In this document: positions 1 to 8,083 of the stretch, piece by piece
Numbering within the stretch: position 1 is the first letter of the stretch
Layout: every line of letters starts with the position of its first letter
From: Methylobacterium sp. CB376
GTDB lineage: Bacteria > Pseudomonadota > Alphaproteobacteria > Rhizobiales > Beijerinckiaceae
NCBI RefSeq assembly: GCF_029714205.1
Contig: NZ_CP121648.1
Span: forward strand, 1,240,001 to 1,304,000
Length of the DNA stretch: 64,000 nucleotides
Direction of reading: 5' to 3'
Made by a program: the position numbers and the translations under genes
The notes under the pieces: generated by a model
What the model saw: only the letters and a program-made list of their open reading frames with translations
The model's database searches: none
What the model was told of the DNA's origin: nothing

Positions 1-322
1 CGCCGATGTCGAGGAGCGTGCAGGCCACGTCCGTGTGGTGGATCTCGCCGGTATCCTCGTCCTCGAGCTTGAGCAGGCAGCAGCGCCCGCAGCCGTCGCA
101 GAGGCTCTCCCATTCCGGCGCGGTCATCGCCTCCAGGCTCTTCGTGCGCCAGAACGGCGCGGCGGGGTCGCTCCCGGGCGGCGCGGAAAGCGGCGGGGCG
201 GCCTTGCGTTTGTCGGCCTTGAGGTCGGCGGCCTTGGGTTTGGCGGCCTTGGGTTTGGCGGCCAAGGGCAGATCCTTCGTCGGGGGCGGGGCTTCCCTCT
301 GCCGCAGCCGGGCCTCCCGCAC
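1..322 (-). CDS. YcgN/YkgJ-type cysteine-cluster protein, C-terminus cut by window edge
   Basis: Read on the minus strand, positions 1-150 encode [11 protein letters not shown] followed by a motif containing CDGCGRCC and then [10 protein letters not shown]. This is the N-terminal signature of the UPF0260/YcgN family, which has clustered cysteines thought to bind metal or an Fe-S cluster; its function is not established. The match to the family N-terminus begins at PFW, so the gene starts upstream of the internal ATG at 127. I chose the GTG at 322, which leaves an Ala/Lys/Pro-rich leader with AAKPK repeats. The 3' end lies outside the window. The family call is firm; the start is uncertain. 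Confidence 0.7.
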   Translation of the reverse strand, partial: MREARLRQREAPPPTKDLPLAAKPKAAKPKAADLKADKRKAAPPLSAPPGSDPAAPFWRTKSLEAMTAPEWESLCDGCGRCCLLKLEDEDTGEIHHTDVACTLLDIG

Positions 323-529
323 AAGCGCGGCCGCCCCTGCGCAGTCCTGCGACCTCGCGCCCCGGCGCGTCCGGGCGCAGGATCCGCGAGGGATCCGGGG
401 CGCCGCCGCGGCGTTGCCGCAGGGCGCCAGCGCGGCCGTTTCCGAAACCCGGCCTCGCGATCCGCGTCGAGTTTGGGTACACCTCACCGTCCGGCCCGCT
501 GACCGGCCGGGCCGCCAAGGACATCCGCC

Positions 530-2761
530 GTGCCGCTGAACCGGCTTGCCTCGCTCTGGACGCGCCTCAATCGCGCCGCCCTCGGATTCGACGCCTGGGT
601 GAATGCGAGCCTCTACGAGGGCGGCGCCGGGCTCGGCGAATCCTATTCCCGCTTCTCCGACGCGATGCGGCGGCGCTTCACCGTGCGGGGCGTCAAGCGC
701 CTGATCCTCGACCTGTCGAGCGAGGCGGTGACCCTCACCCTCGGCGGCGCCGTCGTCATGGTCACCCTGGCCCAGCCCGCCTTCAACCAGACCAGCGAGA
801 ACTGGCTGAAGGCCCAGGACCTCGCCGTCACCTTCCTCGACCGCTACGGGACCGAGGTCGGCCGGCGCGGCATCAAGCACGACGATTCCCTGCGCATCGA
901 CGAGTTCCCGGACATCCTGGTCAAGGCCCTGATCTCGACCGAGGACCGCCGCTTCTACGACCATCTCGGCATCGACCCGATCGGCACCCTGCGGGCGCTC
1001 ACGGTGAATGCCCGCGGCGGCGGCCACGTCCAGGGCGGCTCCTCGCTGACCCAGCAGCTCGCCAAGAACCTCTTCCTGACCAACGAGCGCACCCTCCAGC
1101 GCAAGATCAACGAGGCCTTCCTGGCCCTCTGGCTGGAATGGCACCTCACCAAGAACGAGATCCTGAAGCTCTACCTCGACCGGGCCTATATGGGGGGCGG
1201 CACGTTTGGGGCGGCGGCCGCCGCCGACTATTATTTCGGCAAGAACCTCAAGGACATCTCGCTGGCCGAGGCGGCCATGCTGGCGGGCCTGTTCAAGGCG
1301 CCGACGAAGTACGCGCCGCACGTGAACCTGCCGGCCGCCCGCGCCCGCGCCGCGGACGTGCTGCACAACATGGTCGAGGCCGGCTACCTCACCGAGGGCC
1401 AGATCCAGTCCGCCCTGCGCAACCCGGCGACGCCGGTGACGCGCTCGCGCGACATCAGCGCCGACTACTACCTCGACTGGGCCTTCAACGAGGTGAAGCG
1501 CCTCGCCGACGAGGGCAAGCTCAAGCGGGAGCGGGTGCTCGTCGTCAAGACGCCCCTCGACCTGTCGATCCAGCGGCGGGCCGATCAGGCCGTCGAGAAC
1601 ATCCTGCGCCAGTTCGGCGACGCCTTCGACGTCGAGCAGGCCGCCCTCGTCACCATGGACCCGGACGGGGGCGTGCGGGCGATGGTGGGCGGCGCCGATT
1701 ACGGCCAGAGCCAGTTCAACCGCGCCACCGACGCGCTGCGCCAGCCGGGCTCGTCCTTCAAGCCCTACGTCTACGCGGCGGGGCTCTCCACCGGCCTGTG
1801 GCGGCCCGACAGCAAGGTGGTGGATTCCCCGGTCTGCATCGGCAATTGGTGCCCGGCCAATTACGGCCGCTCCTTCGCCGGCACGGTGCCGCTCTGGGTC
1901 GCGGTCGCGAAGTCGATCAACACGATCCCGGTCAAGTTCTCGATCGCCATGGGCAAGGCGACGGGCGAGACGCACGAGGCGCGGGCCGCCAAGCTCGGCC
2001 GGGCCAAGATCATCGACACCGCCCACCGGATGGGCATCACCAGCAACCTCGTCGATTCGGTCTCCCTGCCGATCGGCTCGGCCGAGGTGACGGTGATCGA
2101 CCAGGCGGCCGGCTACGCGGTCTTCGCCAACGGCGGCAAGCGCGCCAAGCCCTACGCCGCCGTGGAGATCCGCACCTCCGCCGGCGAGGTGATCTACCGC
2201 CACGACACGAGCGAGCCGCCCCCCGAGCAGGTGCTCTCGACCCGCGTCGTGGCCGACATGAACTTCATGCTCAACAAGGTCGTGGAGGAGGGCACCGGCC
2301 GCAAGGCGCAGGTCGAGGGCGTGAAGACCGCCGGCAAGTCCGGCACCACGAACGCCTACCGGGACGCGTGGTTCGTCGGCTACACGGGCAACCTCGTGAC
2401 CGCGGTCTGGTACGGGAACGACGACCATTCCTCGAGCAAGAACATGACCGGCGGCTCGCTGCCCGCCATGACCTTCCACGAGGTGATGGCGCCGGCCCAC
2501 CAGGGGATCGAACTCAAGCCGCTGCCCGGCTTCGAGGGCGACAAGCCGGGCGCGGTCGCCGCGAAGGCCCCGGCCCCGGCCCCGCCGCCCGGCGCGCCTC
2601 CCGGCACGATCTCGCGGCGCTCCTTCGAGGTGCTCGGCGGCATCGGCAGCCTGTTCCGCGCCGTCGAGCCCGCGCCCGGCCGCTCCGCCATGCGGGAGGT
2701 GACCGCACCCGGCAGCGTCGCCGAGGGCGGCCGCCCGGCCGGACGGCTCGTCACGCGCTGA
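530..2761 (+). CDS. Penicillin-binding protein 1A (bifunctional transglycosylase/transpeptidase)
   Basis: Class A PBP of 743 residues that polymerises and crosslinks peptidoglycan in the periplasm, anchored in the inner membrane. A hydrophobic segment near residues 65-85 is the N-terminal anchor. The GT51 domain shows [12 protein letters not shown] and [16 protein letters not shown]. The transpeptidase domain shows the serine motif in RQPGSSFKP (SxxK), then SIN and KSGTT. The tail is Ala/Pro-rich. The start is a GTG at 530. It lies head-to-head with the partial YcgN-type gene. All catalytic motifs are present, so it should be active. Confidence 0.93.
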   Translation: MPLNRLASLWTRLNRAALGFDAWVNASLYEGGAGLGESYSRFSDAMRRRFTVRGVKRLILDLSSEAVTLTLGGAVVMVTLAQPAFNQTSENWLKAQDLAVTFLDRYGTEVGRRGIKHDDSLRIDEFPDILVKALISTEDRRFYDHLGIDPIGTLRALTVNARGGGHVQGGSSLTQQLAKNLFLTNERTLQRKINEAFLALWLEWHLTKNEILKLYLDRAYMGGGTFGAAAAADYYFGKNLKDISLAEAAMLAGLFKAPTKYAPHVNLPAARARAADVLHNMVEAGYLTEGQIQSALRNPATPVTRSRDISADYYLDWAFNEVKRLADEGKLKRERVLVVKTPLDLSIQRRADQAVENILRQFGDAFDVEQAALVTMDPDGGVRAMVGGADYGQSQFNRATDALRQPGSSFKPYVYAAGLSTGLWRPDSKVVDSPVCIGNWCPANYGRSFAGTVPLWVAVAKSINTIPVKFSIAMGKATGETHEARAAKLGRAKIIDTAHRMGITSNLVDSVSLPIGSAEVTVIDQAAGYAVFANGGKRAKPYAAVEIRTSAGEVIYRHDTSEPPPEQVLSTRVVADMNFMLNKVVEEGTGRKAQVEGVKTAGKSGTTNAYRDAWFVGYTGNLVTAVWYGNDDHSSSKNMTGGSLPAMTFHEVMAPAHQGIELKPLPGFEGDKPGAVAAKAPAPAPPPGAPPGTISRRSFEVLGGIGSLFRAVEPAPGRSAMREVTAPGSVAEGGRPAGRLVTR

Positions 2762-2804
2762 CCGGGTGCTGACCTCGCCCCCGCACCTGCGCTACACGCA
2801 GCCG

Positions 2805-3518
2805 ATGCAGCCGTCGCGAACAGCCCGGGTGCCGGCGGAGTGGTCCGCCCGCGCCGCCCCGCTCCGCCCCGCCCTCGCCCGGGCGCGCAGCGCCCTGCGG
2901 CGCTCGGGCCTCGATCCCCGCCGGACCGGGACCGTGGGACTCGTGGTCTACGCCCTCGCGCTCGGCGGCGGCCTGGGGCTCGCCAGCGCCAATTGGGCGA
3001 CGCGCGGGCGCTACCCCTTCGGCGGCGTCGCGCTGAACGCCTGGACGGCGTGGCCGCGCATCGGCTCGCGCGACGCGGACCCCTACGTGCGGGCGATCCA
3101 CGCCCGCACCGGCGAGATCCCGATCGCGCTCGGCGAGGGGCTGCTGCTCACCGCCCGGGAGGACGATGCGGGCCAGCGCCTCTCGCCCGGCTGCAGCTAC
3201 CGGATCGCCGGGGCGACGCCGCCGGCCCGGGCCTGGACGCTCACCGCCGAGCGCCGCCGGCCCGCCGCCGCGCCCGCGGCGGAGGGGCCCGTGCCGCGGC
3301 GCGGCTTCACCTCGACGGAGGTGCTGCGCGACCAATCCGGGCGCTTCGCCATCACCCTGTCGCCCTCGGTCCAGCCCGGCAACTGGCTGCCGACCCCGCC
3401 CGGGGAGGGCGCCCTGCGCCTGGTCCTGCGGCTCTACGACACGCCGGTCGCGGCGAGCACCGGCGTGCTCGAGCGCGAGGGCGTCCCCTCGATCACGCGC
3501 CTGGGCTGCGACGGATGA
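2805..3518 (+). CDS. DUF1214 domain membrane protein
   Basis: About 237 residues with one transmembrane segment (VGLVVYALALGGGLGLASA) followed by a periplasmic DUF1214-type domain (NAWTAWPRIGSRDADPY, then IALGEGLLLTA). Family function is unknown, and DUF1214 proteins commonly pair with DUF1254 proteins, as here. Its stop overlaps the next start (ATGA), which suggests translational coupling. I chose the ATG at 2805; an in-frame GTG at 2766 would add 13 residues. Neither start has a clear Shine-Dalgarno sequence. Confidence 0.7.
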   Translation: MQPSRTARVPAEWSARAAPLRPALARARSALRRSGLDPRRTGTVGLVVYALALGGGLGLASANWATRGRYPFGGVALNAWTAWPRIGSRDADPYVRAIHARTGEIPIALGEGLLLTAREDDAGQRLSPGCSYRIAGATPPARAWTLTAERRRPAAAPAAEGPVPRRGFTSTEVLRDQSGRFAITLSPSVQPGNWLPTPPGEGALRLVLRLYDTPVAASTGVLEREGVPSITRLGCDG

Positions 3519-4096
3519 CCCCCTTCGGCCGCTTCCTCATCGCGACGCTGTCCGGGCTGGTGCTGGCGGGCATCGTCCACATCGCGGTGGTGCTGGCGAT
3601 CCCCGCCCTGTCGGCCCGGGACGCCCTCTCGCGCACCCGCGCCACGCTCAGCAACGACACCTCGGTGCTGATCCACGCCGCCGAACTGAGCGGCCCGCCC
3701 GAGGCGGCGGAGGGATGGCTGCCGCCGCAGGACCCGGCGGTGGCGGTGGGCGTCTGCGCCTACGACCTCGACGACGGGCCGGTGCGGATCTCGGCCGAGA
3801 CCGGCCCGCTCTTCGAATCCCTCTCGGTGCACGGCCGCGGCAGCGCCTTCTACGCCATCACCGACCAGGCCGCCGTGAAGGGCAACATCGAACTCGTGGT
3901 GATGACCCAGCGCCAGTTCGACGAGGCGCTGGCCAACGCGGACGAGGACGAGCGCAACCGCGACGTCCGCATCGTGGCGCCGAGCCGCCAGGGCTTCGTG
4001 GTGGTGCGGGTGCTCGCCGCCCTGCCGAGCCAGCAGGCGCTGGCCAACGCGGCCGCGCGCTCGGTCTCCTGCACCATCGACGGGCCGGACGAGTGA
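3515..4096 (+). CDS. DUF1254 family membrane protein
   Basis: 193 residues, starting at the ATG overlapping the stop of the DUF1214 gene. An N-terminal transmembrane helix (LIATLSGLVLAGIVHIAVVL) is followed by a periplasmic domain typical of the short DUF1254 proteins that accompany DUF1214 in alphaproteobacteria. The protein contains VGVCAYDLDDGPVRI and a C-terminal CTIDG. The two genes form a two-gene operon; the role is unknown, presumably as a membrane-anchored complex. The pairing supports both calls. Confidence 0.7.
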   Translation: MTPFGRFLIATLSGLVLAGIVHIAVVLAIPALSARDALSRTRATLSNDTSVLIHAAELSGPPEAAEGWLPPQDPAVAVGVCAYDLDDGPVRISAETGPLFESLSVHGRGSAFYAITDQAAVKGNIELVVMTQRQFDEALANADEDERNRDVRIVAPSRQGFVVVRVLAALPSQQALANAAARSVSCTIDGPDE

Positions 4097-4138
4097 TCCG
4101 CCGGCCCGGGGCGCCGCGTCGGGGCGCCGCGGCCTCCG

Positions 4139-4921
4139 TCAGCCCTTGGTCACCAGCACCGCCTCGGTCCCCTCCCCGGGCGCGAGGCCGCAGCGCGCCT
4201 CGGCGTCCACCGGCAGGAGCGGGTCGAGCAGCCGGCGGCGGGCGGCCAGGAAGGCGAGCACGCGCTCGGCGCCGACCGCCTCCTCGTCCGGCACCGCCAC
4301 CAGCAGGTGCTCCAGGGCGTAGCGGTAGCCCTCCTCGCGCAGGCGCGCCTCGCGGCGGACCCAGGCGACGAGGCAGCGATTCTCCGCCACCCGCAGGGCC
4401 GCGCTGCGCACGTCCGCGTCGTTGAGGGTGCGGATGAAGGGCAGGCTGCGCAGGCGCGTGAGATCGGCCCGCATCACCCGCGACGCCGTCTCGGCGAAGG
4501 CCGGGAGCAGGCGCCCGTCCGCCGCGGCGTCGTCCGAGAGGCGGCGGTAGCGGGAGACGGGCGAGCGCGCCTCCTCCGCCATCAGCGCGTCGAAATACGC
4601 CGAGGGCGCGGCGGGGCGCCACTCCGCCGGAAGCAGCCGGGCGCGGGTGAGGTCGGCGAGCGCCGCCTCGAAGGCGAAGGGATCGCGGGCCGGCATCAGG
4701 TAGCGCCACGCCCGGTCGCGCAGGACCTTCTCGTCCTCCGTGAAGGGAAACGGCGAGGCCGGCGCGCCGCGGTCGCGGGCCGCGAGCGCGCCGGCCGCGT
4801 CGACGAGGCTGTTCCAGGCCGTGGGAGCCGGGCGGCCGAGATCGCCCTGCTGCACGCAGGAGGCGATGAGCGGCAGGGCGGCGAGCAGGATCGGGCGGCG
4901 CAGGAGGCCGCGCGGCCCCAT
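4139..4921 (-). CDS. Putative lipoprotein of unknown function
   Basis: 260 residues from the ATG at 4921. This start gives a clean lipoprotein signal: MGPRGLLRRPILLAALP followed by a lipobox ending LIASC. A longer frame back to 4999 exists but would bury the signal. The mature part is Ala/Arg/Leu-rich and helical, with no catalytic motif I recognise. It is preceded by a small gene on the same strand (4929-5126) with a 7-nt gap, so they are probably co-transcribed. Confidence 0.65.
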   Translation of the reverse strand: MGPRGLLRRPILLAALPLIASCVQQGDLGRPAPTAWNSLVDAAGALAARDRGAPASPFPFTEDEKVLRDRAWRYLMPARDPFAFEAALADLTRARLLPAEWRPAAPSAYFDALMAEEARSPVSRYRRLSDDAAADGRLLPAFAETASRVMRADLTRLRSLPFIRTLNDADVRSAALRVAENRCLVAWVRREARLREEGYRYALEHLLVAVPDEEAVGAERVLAFLAARRRLLDPLLPVDAEARCGLAPGEGTEAVLVTKG

Positions 4922-4928
4922 CCGCGCG

Positions 4929-5126
4929 TCAGCCCCGCTTGCGGGCGTCGCTGCCCGCGGGCGGGCAGGCGAGCGGGGCGGGATCGGGCATCCGTTCATA
5001 GCGCACCCCGGTGAAGAGCAGGACGGTGGCGCCCGGGTGCTCGGCGGCGTCCGGCCGGCGGGCGGGCCGGGCCGAGGCCCTCAGGGGCACGATCTTCCCC
5101 GTGACGCGATGCTCCGGACCGCTCAT
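4929..5126 (-). CDS. Small hypothetical protein upstream of the lipoprotein gene
   Basis: 65 residues from the ATG at 5126 (MSGPEHRVTGKIVPLRAS). A central segment, GATVLLFTGVRYERMPDP, looks like a folded beta-rich core. The reading frame is open further upstream to 5198, but that extension is Arg-rich and unlikely to be coding. It sits immediately before the lipoprotein gene on the same strand. No known family recognised. Confidence 0.5.
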   Translation of the reverse strand: MSGPEHRVTGKIVPLRASARPARRPDAAEHPGATVLLFTGVRYERMPDPAPLACPPAGSDARKRG

Positions 5127-5392
5127 TGCCGCCTCCCAAACCCGACGACCCTCCGAGAACCGCCGTGCGGGACGGCGGCGCGCTGATCGCTTCCTCATGA
5201 CGCGGCGTGGTTAACGAGAGGTTTCGGGACGGGGTCCGGACCCCCCTCGCCCGTAAACCGTCCGTCACTGCGTCCCGGCGGCATCCCCGCTTTCCCCAGC
5301 CCCGGCGCCCGCCCCTCCCGACAGGCTTAAGCGTCGCTTTACAGGGCCGGCCCTAGGGTCGGGGCCTTCGTATTGCGTAGCCGATCCGCCCG

Positions 5393-6514
5393 ATGTCACG
5401 TCCCGCCGTCGACGCCCTGCCGGACCTCTCCGGCCTCCTCGAACTGGCGCAGGACCGCCGGCTCGACATGAAGCCCGTGCTGCTGCGGGTCCAGACGGAC
5501 CTCTTCCGGGCCGCGCCCGTCCGGGATCCGGGCACGATCCGGGCCTTCGAGGCCCTGGCCTGCGGGCTGATCCCGACCGTGGATGCCGCTACGGCGGCGC
5601 TGGTCGCCGAGAAGCTCGCGCCGCTCGCGGACACGCCCGAGAGCGTGCTGCGGCTCCTCGCCGCCCACGGGGGCGAGGCGCGGGACGCCGTGCTGCGGCT
5701 GAGCCCGGTCCTGTCGACCGACCTCCTCGACGCCGCCGAGAACGGACCGGCCCTCGACGCGGTGATCGCCCGGCGCGGCGACCTCAGCCGCGCGCTGATC
5801 GAGGACCTCACCCTGCGGGAGGATCCGGCCGTCGACCTCGCCCTGGCGGGCAACCGGGGGGCGCGGCTCGACGGGCCGGCCCTGGCGCGCCTCGTCGCCC
5901 GCGCCCGGACGCGGCCGGACCTCGCGGCCGCCCTCGTCGCCCGCGACGACCTGCCGGCGGTCGACCTCGCCCCGCTCTACCTCGACGCGCCGACCGGCCT
6001 GCGGGCGCGGATCCGCGAGGGGGTGGCGGCCCGCGCCGCCCTGCGGCCCCTCGCCAGGCCGGCGCCGCGCGGCCTCGGGGAGGCCCTCAAGACCTTCGCG
6101 CTGCGCGGCGCGCGGGAGCGGGCGGAGGCGGAGCTCTCCGCCGCCCTCGGCTTCGCGGGCGTCGCCTGGGACTTCGCCGCGCCGCGCCGCCACGACCTCC
6201 TCGCCCTCGCGCTCAGGGCCGCCGGGCTGAGCGAGGAGGAGGCCGTGTTCCTGTTCCTGCGGCTCGATCCCGAGATCGGCCGCTCGGTCGAGGCGGTCTT
6301 CGCCCTGGCGAACCTGTTCCGCACGACGCTTCCCGCCACCGCCCGCGACCTCCTCGCGGCCATCCTCGGCGAGGAGCCGGCCGAGCGCGTCGCGGGCCCC
6401 GAGCAGCACCGGCCCCATCACGGCCCGGCCTCGCCGCGGCTGCGCCCGGCCGCGCCGGCCCTGCGCCCGGCCCTGCCCGAGCGCGTCCGGCGCTCGCAGA
6501 CGAGGAGCGAGTAG
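5393..6514 (+). CDS. DUF2336 domain-containing protein
   Basis: 373 residues, almost entirely alpha-helical, Ala/Leu/Arg-rich and built of HEAT-like repeats (for example LRLSPVLSTDLLDA, DLTLREDPAVDLALAGN). This is the pattern of the alphaproteobacterial DUF2336 family, whose function is unknown. No signal peptide or membrane segment is visible. It stands alone between divergent and convergent neighbours, so its context says little. Confidence 0.75.
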   Translation: MSRPAVDALPDLSGLLELAQDRRLDMKPVLLRVQTDLFRAAPVRDPGTIRAFEALACGLIPTVDAATAALVAEKLAPLADTPESVLRLLAAHGGEARDAVLRLSPVLSTDLLDAAENGPALDAVIARRGDLSRALIEDLTLREDPAVDLALAGNRGARLDGPALARLVARARTRPDLAAALVARDDLPAVDLAPLYLDAPTGLRARIREGVAARAALRPLARPAPRGLGEALKTFALRGARERAEAELSAALGFAGVAWDFAAPRRHDLLALALRAAGLSEEEAVFLFLRLDPEIGRSVEAVFALANLFRTTLPATARDLLAAILGEEPAERVAGPEQHRPHHGPASPRLRPAAPALRPALPERVRRSQTRSE

Positions 6515-6546
6515 GCGGGGGGCGCCGCGCGGGCGGCGGGCCGCCC

Positions 6547-6891
6547 TCAGCCCTTGGCGAGGTCGAGGAAGTGGCGGCCCTGCGGGTCGTCGATCTCGAT
6601 GATCCAGAGGTCGGGGTCGAAGCGCATCTCCTTGGTGAGGCGGGTCTCGACGTCGGGGGGCATCGCCTCGGTCATCAGCGCCTCGAAGCGCCGCACGCCG
6701 TCGTCGTCCGCGGCGAACAGGGCCTGGGGCGCCGGGCCGTAGAGGTCGGCGCGGCCGTCGAGCCGATCCACCTTGACGAAGATCGCCCCGGCCTCCGGCG
6801 CGCCCCGCCGCCGCTGCACCGCGCTCACGCCCTCGACCGCGCAGCGGCGCAGGTGGGCGGCGACGAAGAAATCGGAGCGAAGGCGTGCCAT
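6547..6891 (-). CDS. DUF1491 family protein
   Basis: 114 residues starting MARLRSDFFVAAHLRRC, with GAIFVKVDRLDGRADLYGPAP and a C-terminal DLWIIEIDDPQGRHFLDL: a typical full-length DUF1491 protein, an alphaproteobacterial family of unknown function. The first 100 bases of the coding sequence (6792-6891) are repeated near the right end of the window at 58936-59035; the remaining 245 bases occur only here. The left boundary of the large direct repeat therefore falls inside this gene. Confidence 0.8.
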   Translation of the reverse strand: MARLRSDFFVAAHLRRCAVEGVSAVQRRRGAPEAGAIFVKVDRLDGRADLYGPAPQALFAADDDGVRRFEALMTEAMPPDVETRLTKEMRFDPDLWIIEIDDPQGRHFLDLAKG

Positions 6892-6979
6892 CCGCGAGTC
6901 TCCCGGCCGGACCGCCCCTGCTACACAGGCCGGACCGCCGGGCCAACCGGGTCCGGGCGGCGCGGCGCCCCGCCGCCGC

Positions 6980-7819
6980 TCAGTCCGGCTTGAGGCCCGA
7001 GCGGCTCGCGAGTTCCTTTAGGGTGCGGGAGGCCACCTCCGGCGAGCCGGGCAGGCGGCGCTCGCGCTCGAACCGGGCGATGGCCGCCCGGGTGGCCGGG
7101 CCGGCGCGGCCGTCGACGGCGAGCGGGCCGTAGCCGAGCTTCACCAGGGCCTTCTGGGCGAAGGCGACCTGCGGGTCGGGGTGCGGCGCCTCGCCCCGGT
7201 CCGGGCCGGCCGGCCTCCGCGCCGCCGGCTTGGCCTCGGCCGCCCGGGTTTCCGGGGCGCGGAGAGCCGCGAGCTTGGCGGAGGCGGCCGGCGCCGCCTC
7301 TCCCCTCGGTCGCGGCGGGGGCGGCGGCAGGGAGGCGAGGGATTTCTGGCTGCCGGAGGCGGGCCGCGGCGGCGCGTCGTGCGGGGCGACCGAGGCGGTG
7401 ACCTGCGCGTCGCCGCGGAGGATCTCGCCGATGCCGTCCTGCGGCGCCTCGGCGGGGTGCGGGGCGGGGCGCGGCGGGCGGGCGTCGGGCTTGGCCGCGG
7501 ACTTGGTCGGGGCGTTGGCCGGGGATTTGGCCGGAGCCTGGGCGAAGAGGGGAGCGGGATGCCGGCCGTTCTGGAAGCTGAGGGCGTTCACCGCCACGGC
7601 GGCCGTGGCGGCGAGGGTCAGCAGCCCGCCGGCGATGGCGGCCGGATGGCGCAGCAGCGCCTCGAACCGGCCGCGCGGGCCCCCGGCCTCCGGCAGCGCC
7701 GCGGGCGCGGCGGCGGGCCGCCGGACCCGTGGCGCCGCGCCAGGCGGGCGCGGCACCGGCCGCGCCTCGGGCACGATCGTCAGGTCCGGGTCGCGGGGCC
7801 GGGCGGGCGCCTCGGGCAT
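6980..7819 (-). CDS. Peptidoglycan-binding-domain membrane protein (copy 1)
   Basis: 279 residues from the ATG at 7819 (MPEAPARPRDPDLTIVPEAR). Cytoplasmic Pro-rich N-terminus, one transmembrane segment (IAGGLLTLAATAAVAVNAL), a long Ala/Pro/Lys-rich low-complexity linker, then a C-terminal PG_binding_1-type domain (QKALVKLGYGPLAVDGRAG, ATRAAIARFERER). It probably anchors to or senses the cell wall. A frame extending to 7942 exists but runs into the intergenic repeat. An identical second copy is at 59124-59963. Confidence 0.75.
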   Translation of the reverse strand: MPEAPARPRDPDLTIVPEARPVPRPPGAAPRVRRPAAAPAALPEAGGPRGRFEALLRHPAAIAGGLLTLAATAAVAVNALSFQNGRHPAPLFAQAPAKSPANAPTKSAAKPDARPPRPAPHPAEAPQDGIGEILRGDAQVTASVAPHDAPPRPASGSQKSLASLPPPPPRPRGEAAPAASAKLAALRAPETRAAEAKPAARRPAGPDRGEAPHPDPQVAFAQKALVKLGYGPLAVDGRAGPATRAAIARFERERRLPGSPEVASRTLKELASRSGLKPD

Positions 7820-7893
7820 CGCCTCTCCTGCGCTGGAGCAATCCGGGCAGGAGGGTACGCGCGCACCCGTCTCGAATGTCCTAATCCCAAAAG

Positions 7894-8063
7894 CCCGGGA
7901 TGCTGACGCACCGGGCCGTCGGCCCTCTCGAACCGTCGACACCGCGCCGAAGGCTTGGCGCGAGAGATGGCTTGGCGCGAGAAATGGCTTGGCGCGGAAG
8001 ACGGCTTGGCGGCGATGCGAGAACGGAACCAGCGGTCATGAGAGATGACCGCTGGGATGACCC
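7894..8063 (+). repeat. Intergenic repeat element, form A, with terminator-like hairpin
   Basis: A non-coding element between two minus-strand genes. It begins with cccgggatgctgacgcacc and contains three and a half 17-bp subunits starting ggcttggcgcgag at 7952, 7969, 7986 and 8003. It ends with a perfect 11-bp stem and 5-nt loop at 8029-8055 (CCAGCGGTCAT/ATGACCGCTGG). The hairpin lies just past the autotransporter stop and could terminate its transcript. A diverged copy lies inverted at 28279-28393, and a second copy lies at 60038-60207. Confidence 0.75.
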
Positions 8064-8083
8064 GCGGGCTCCGGGGTGGAGGC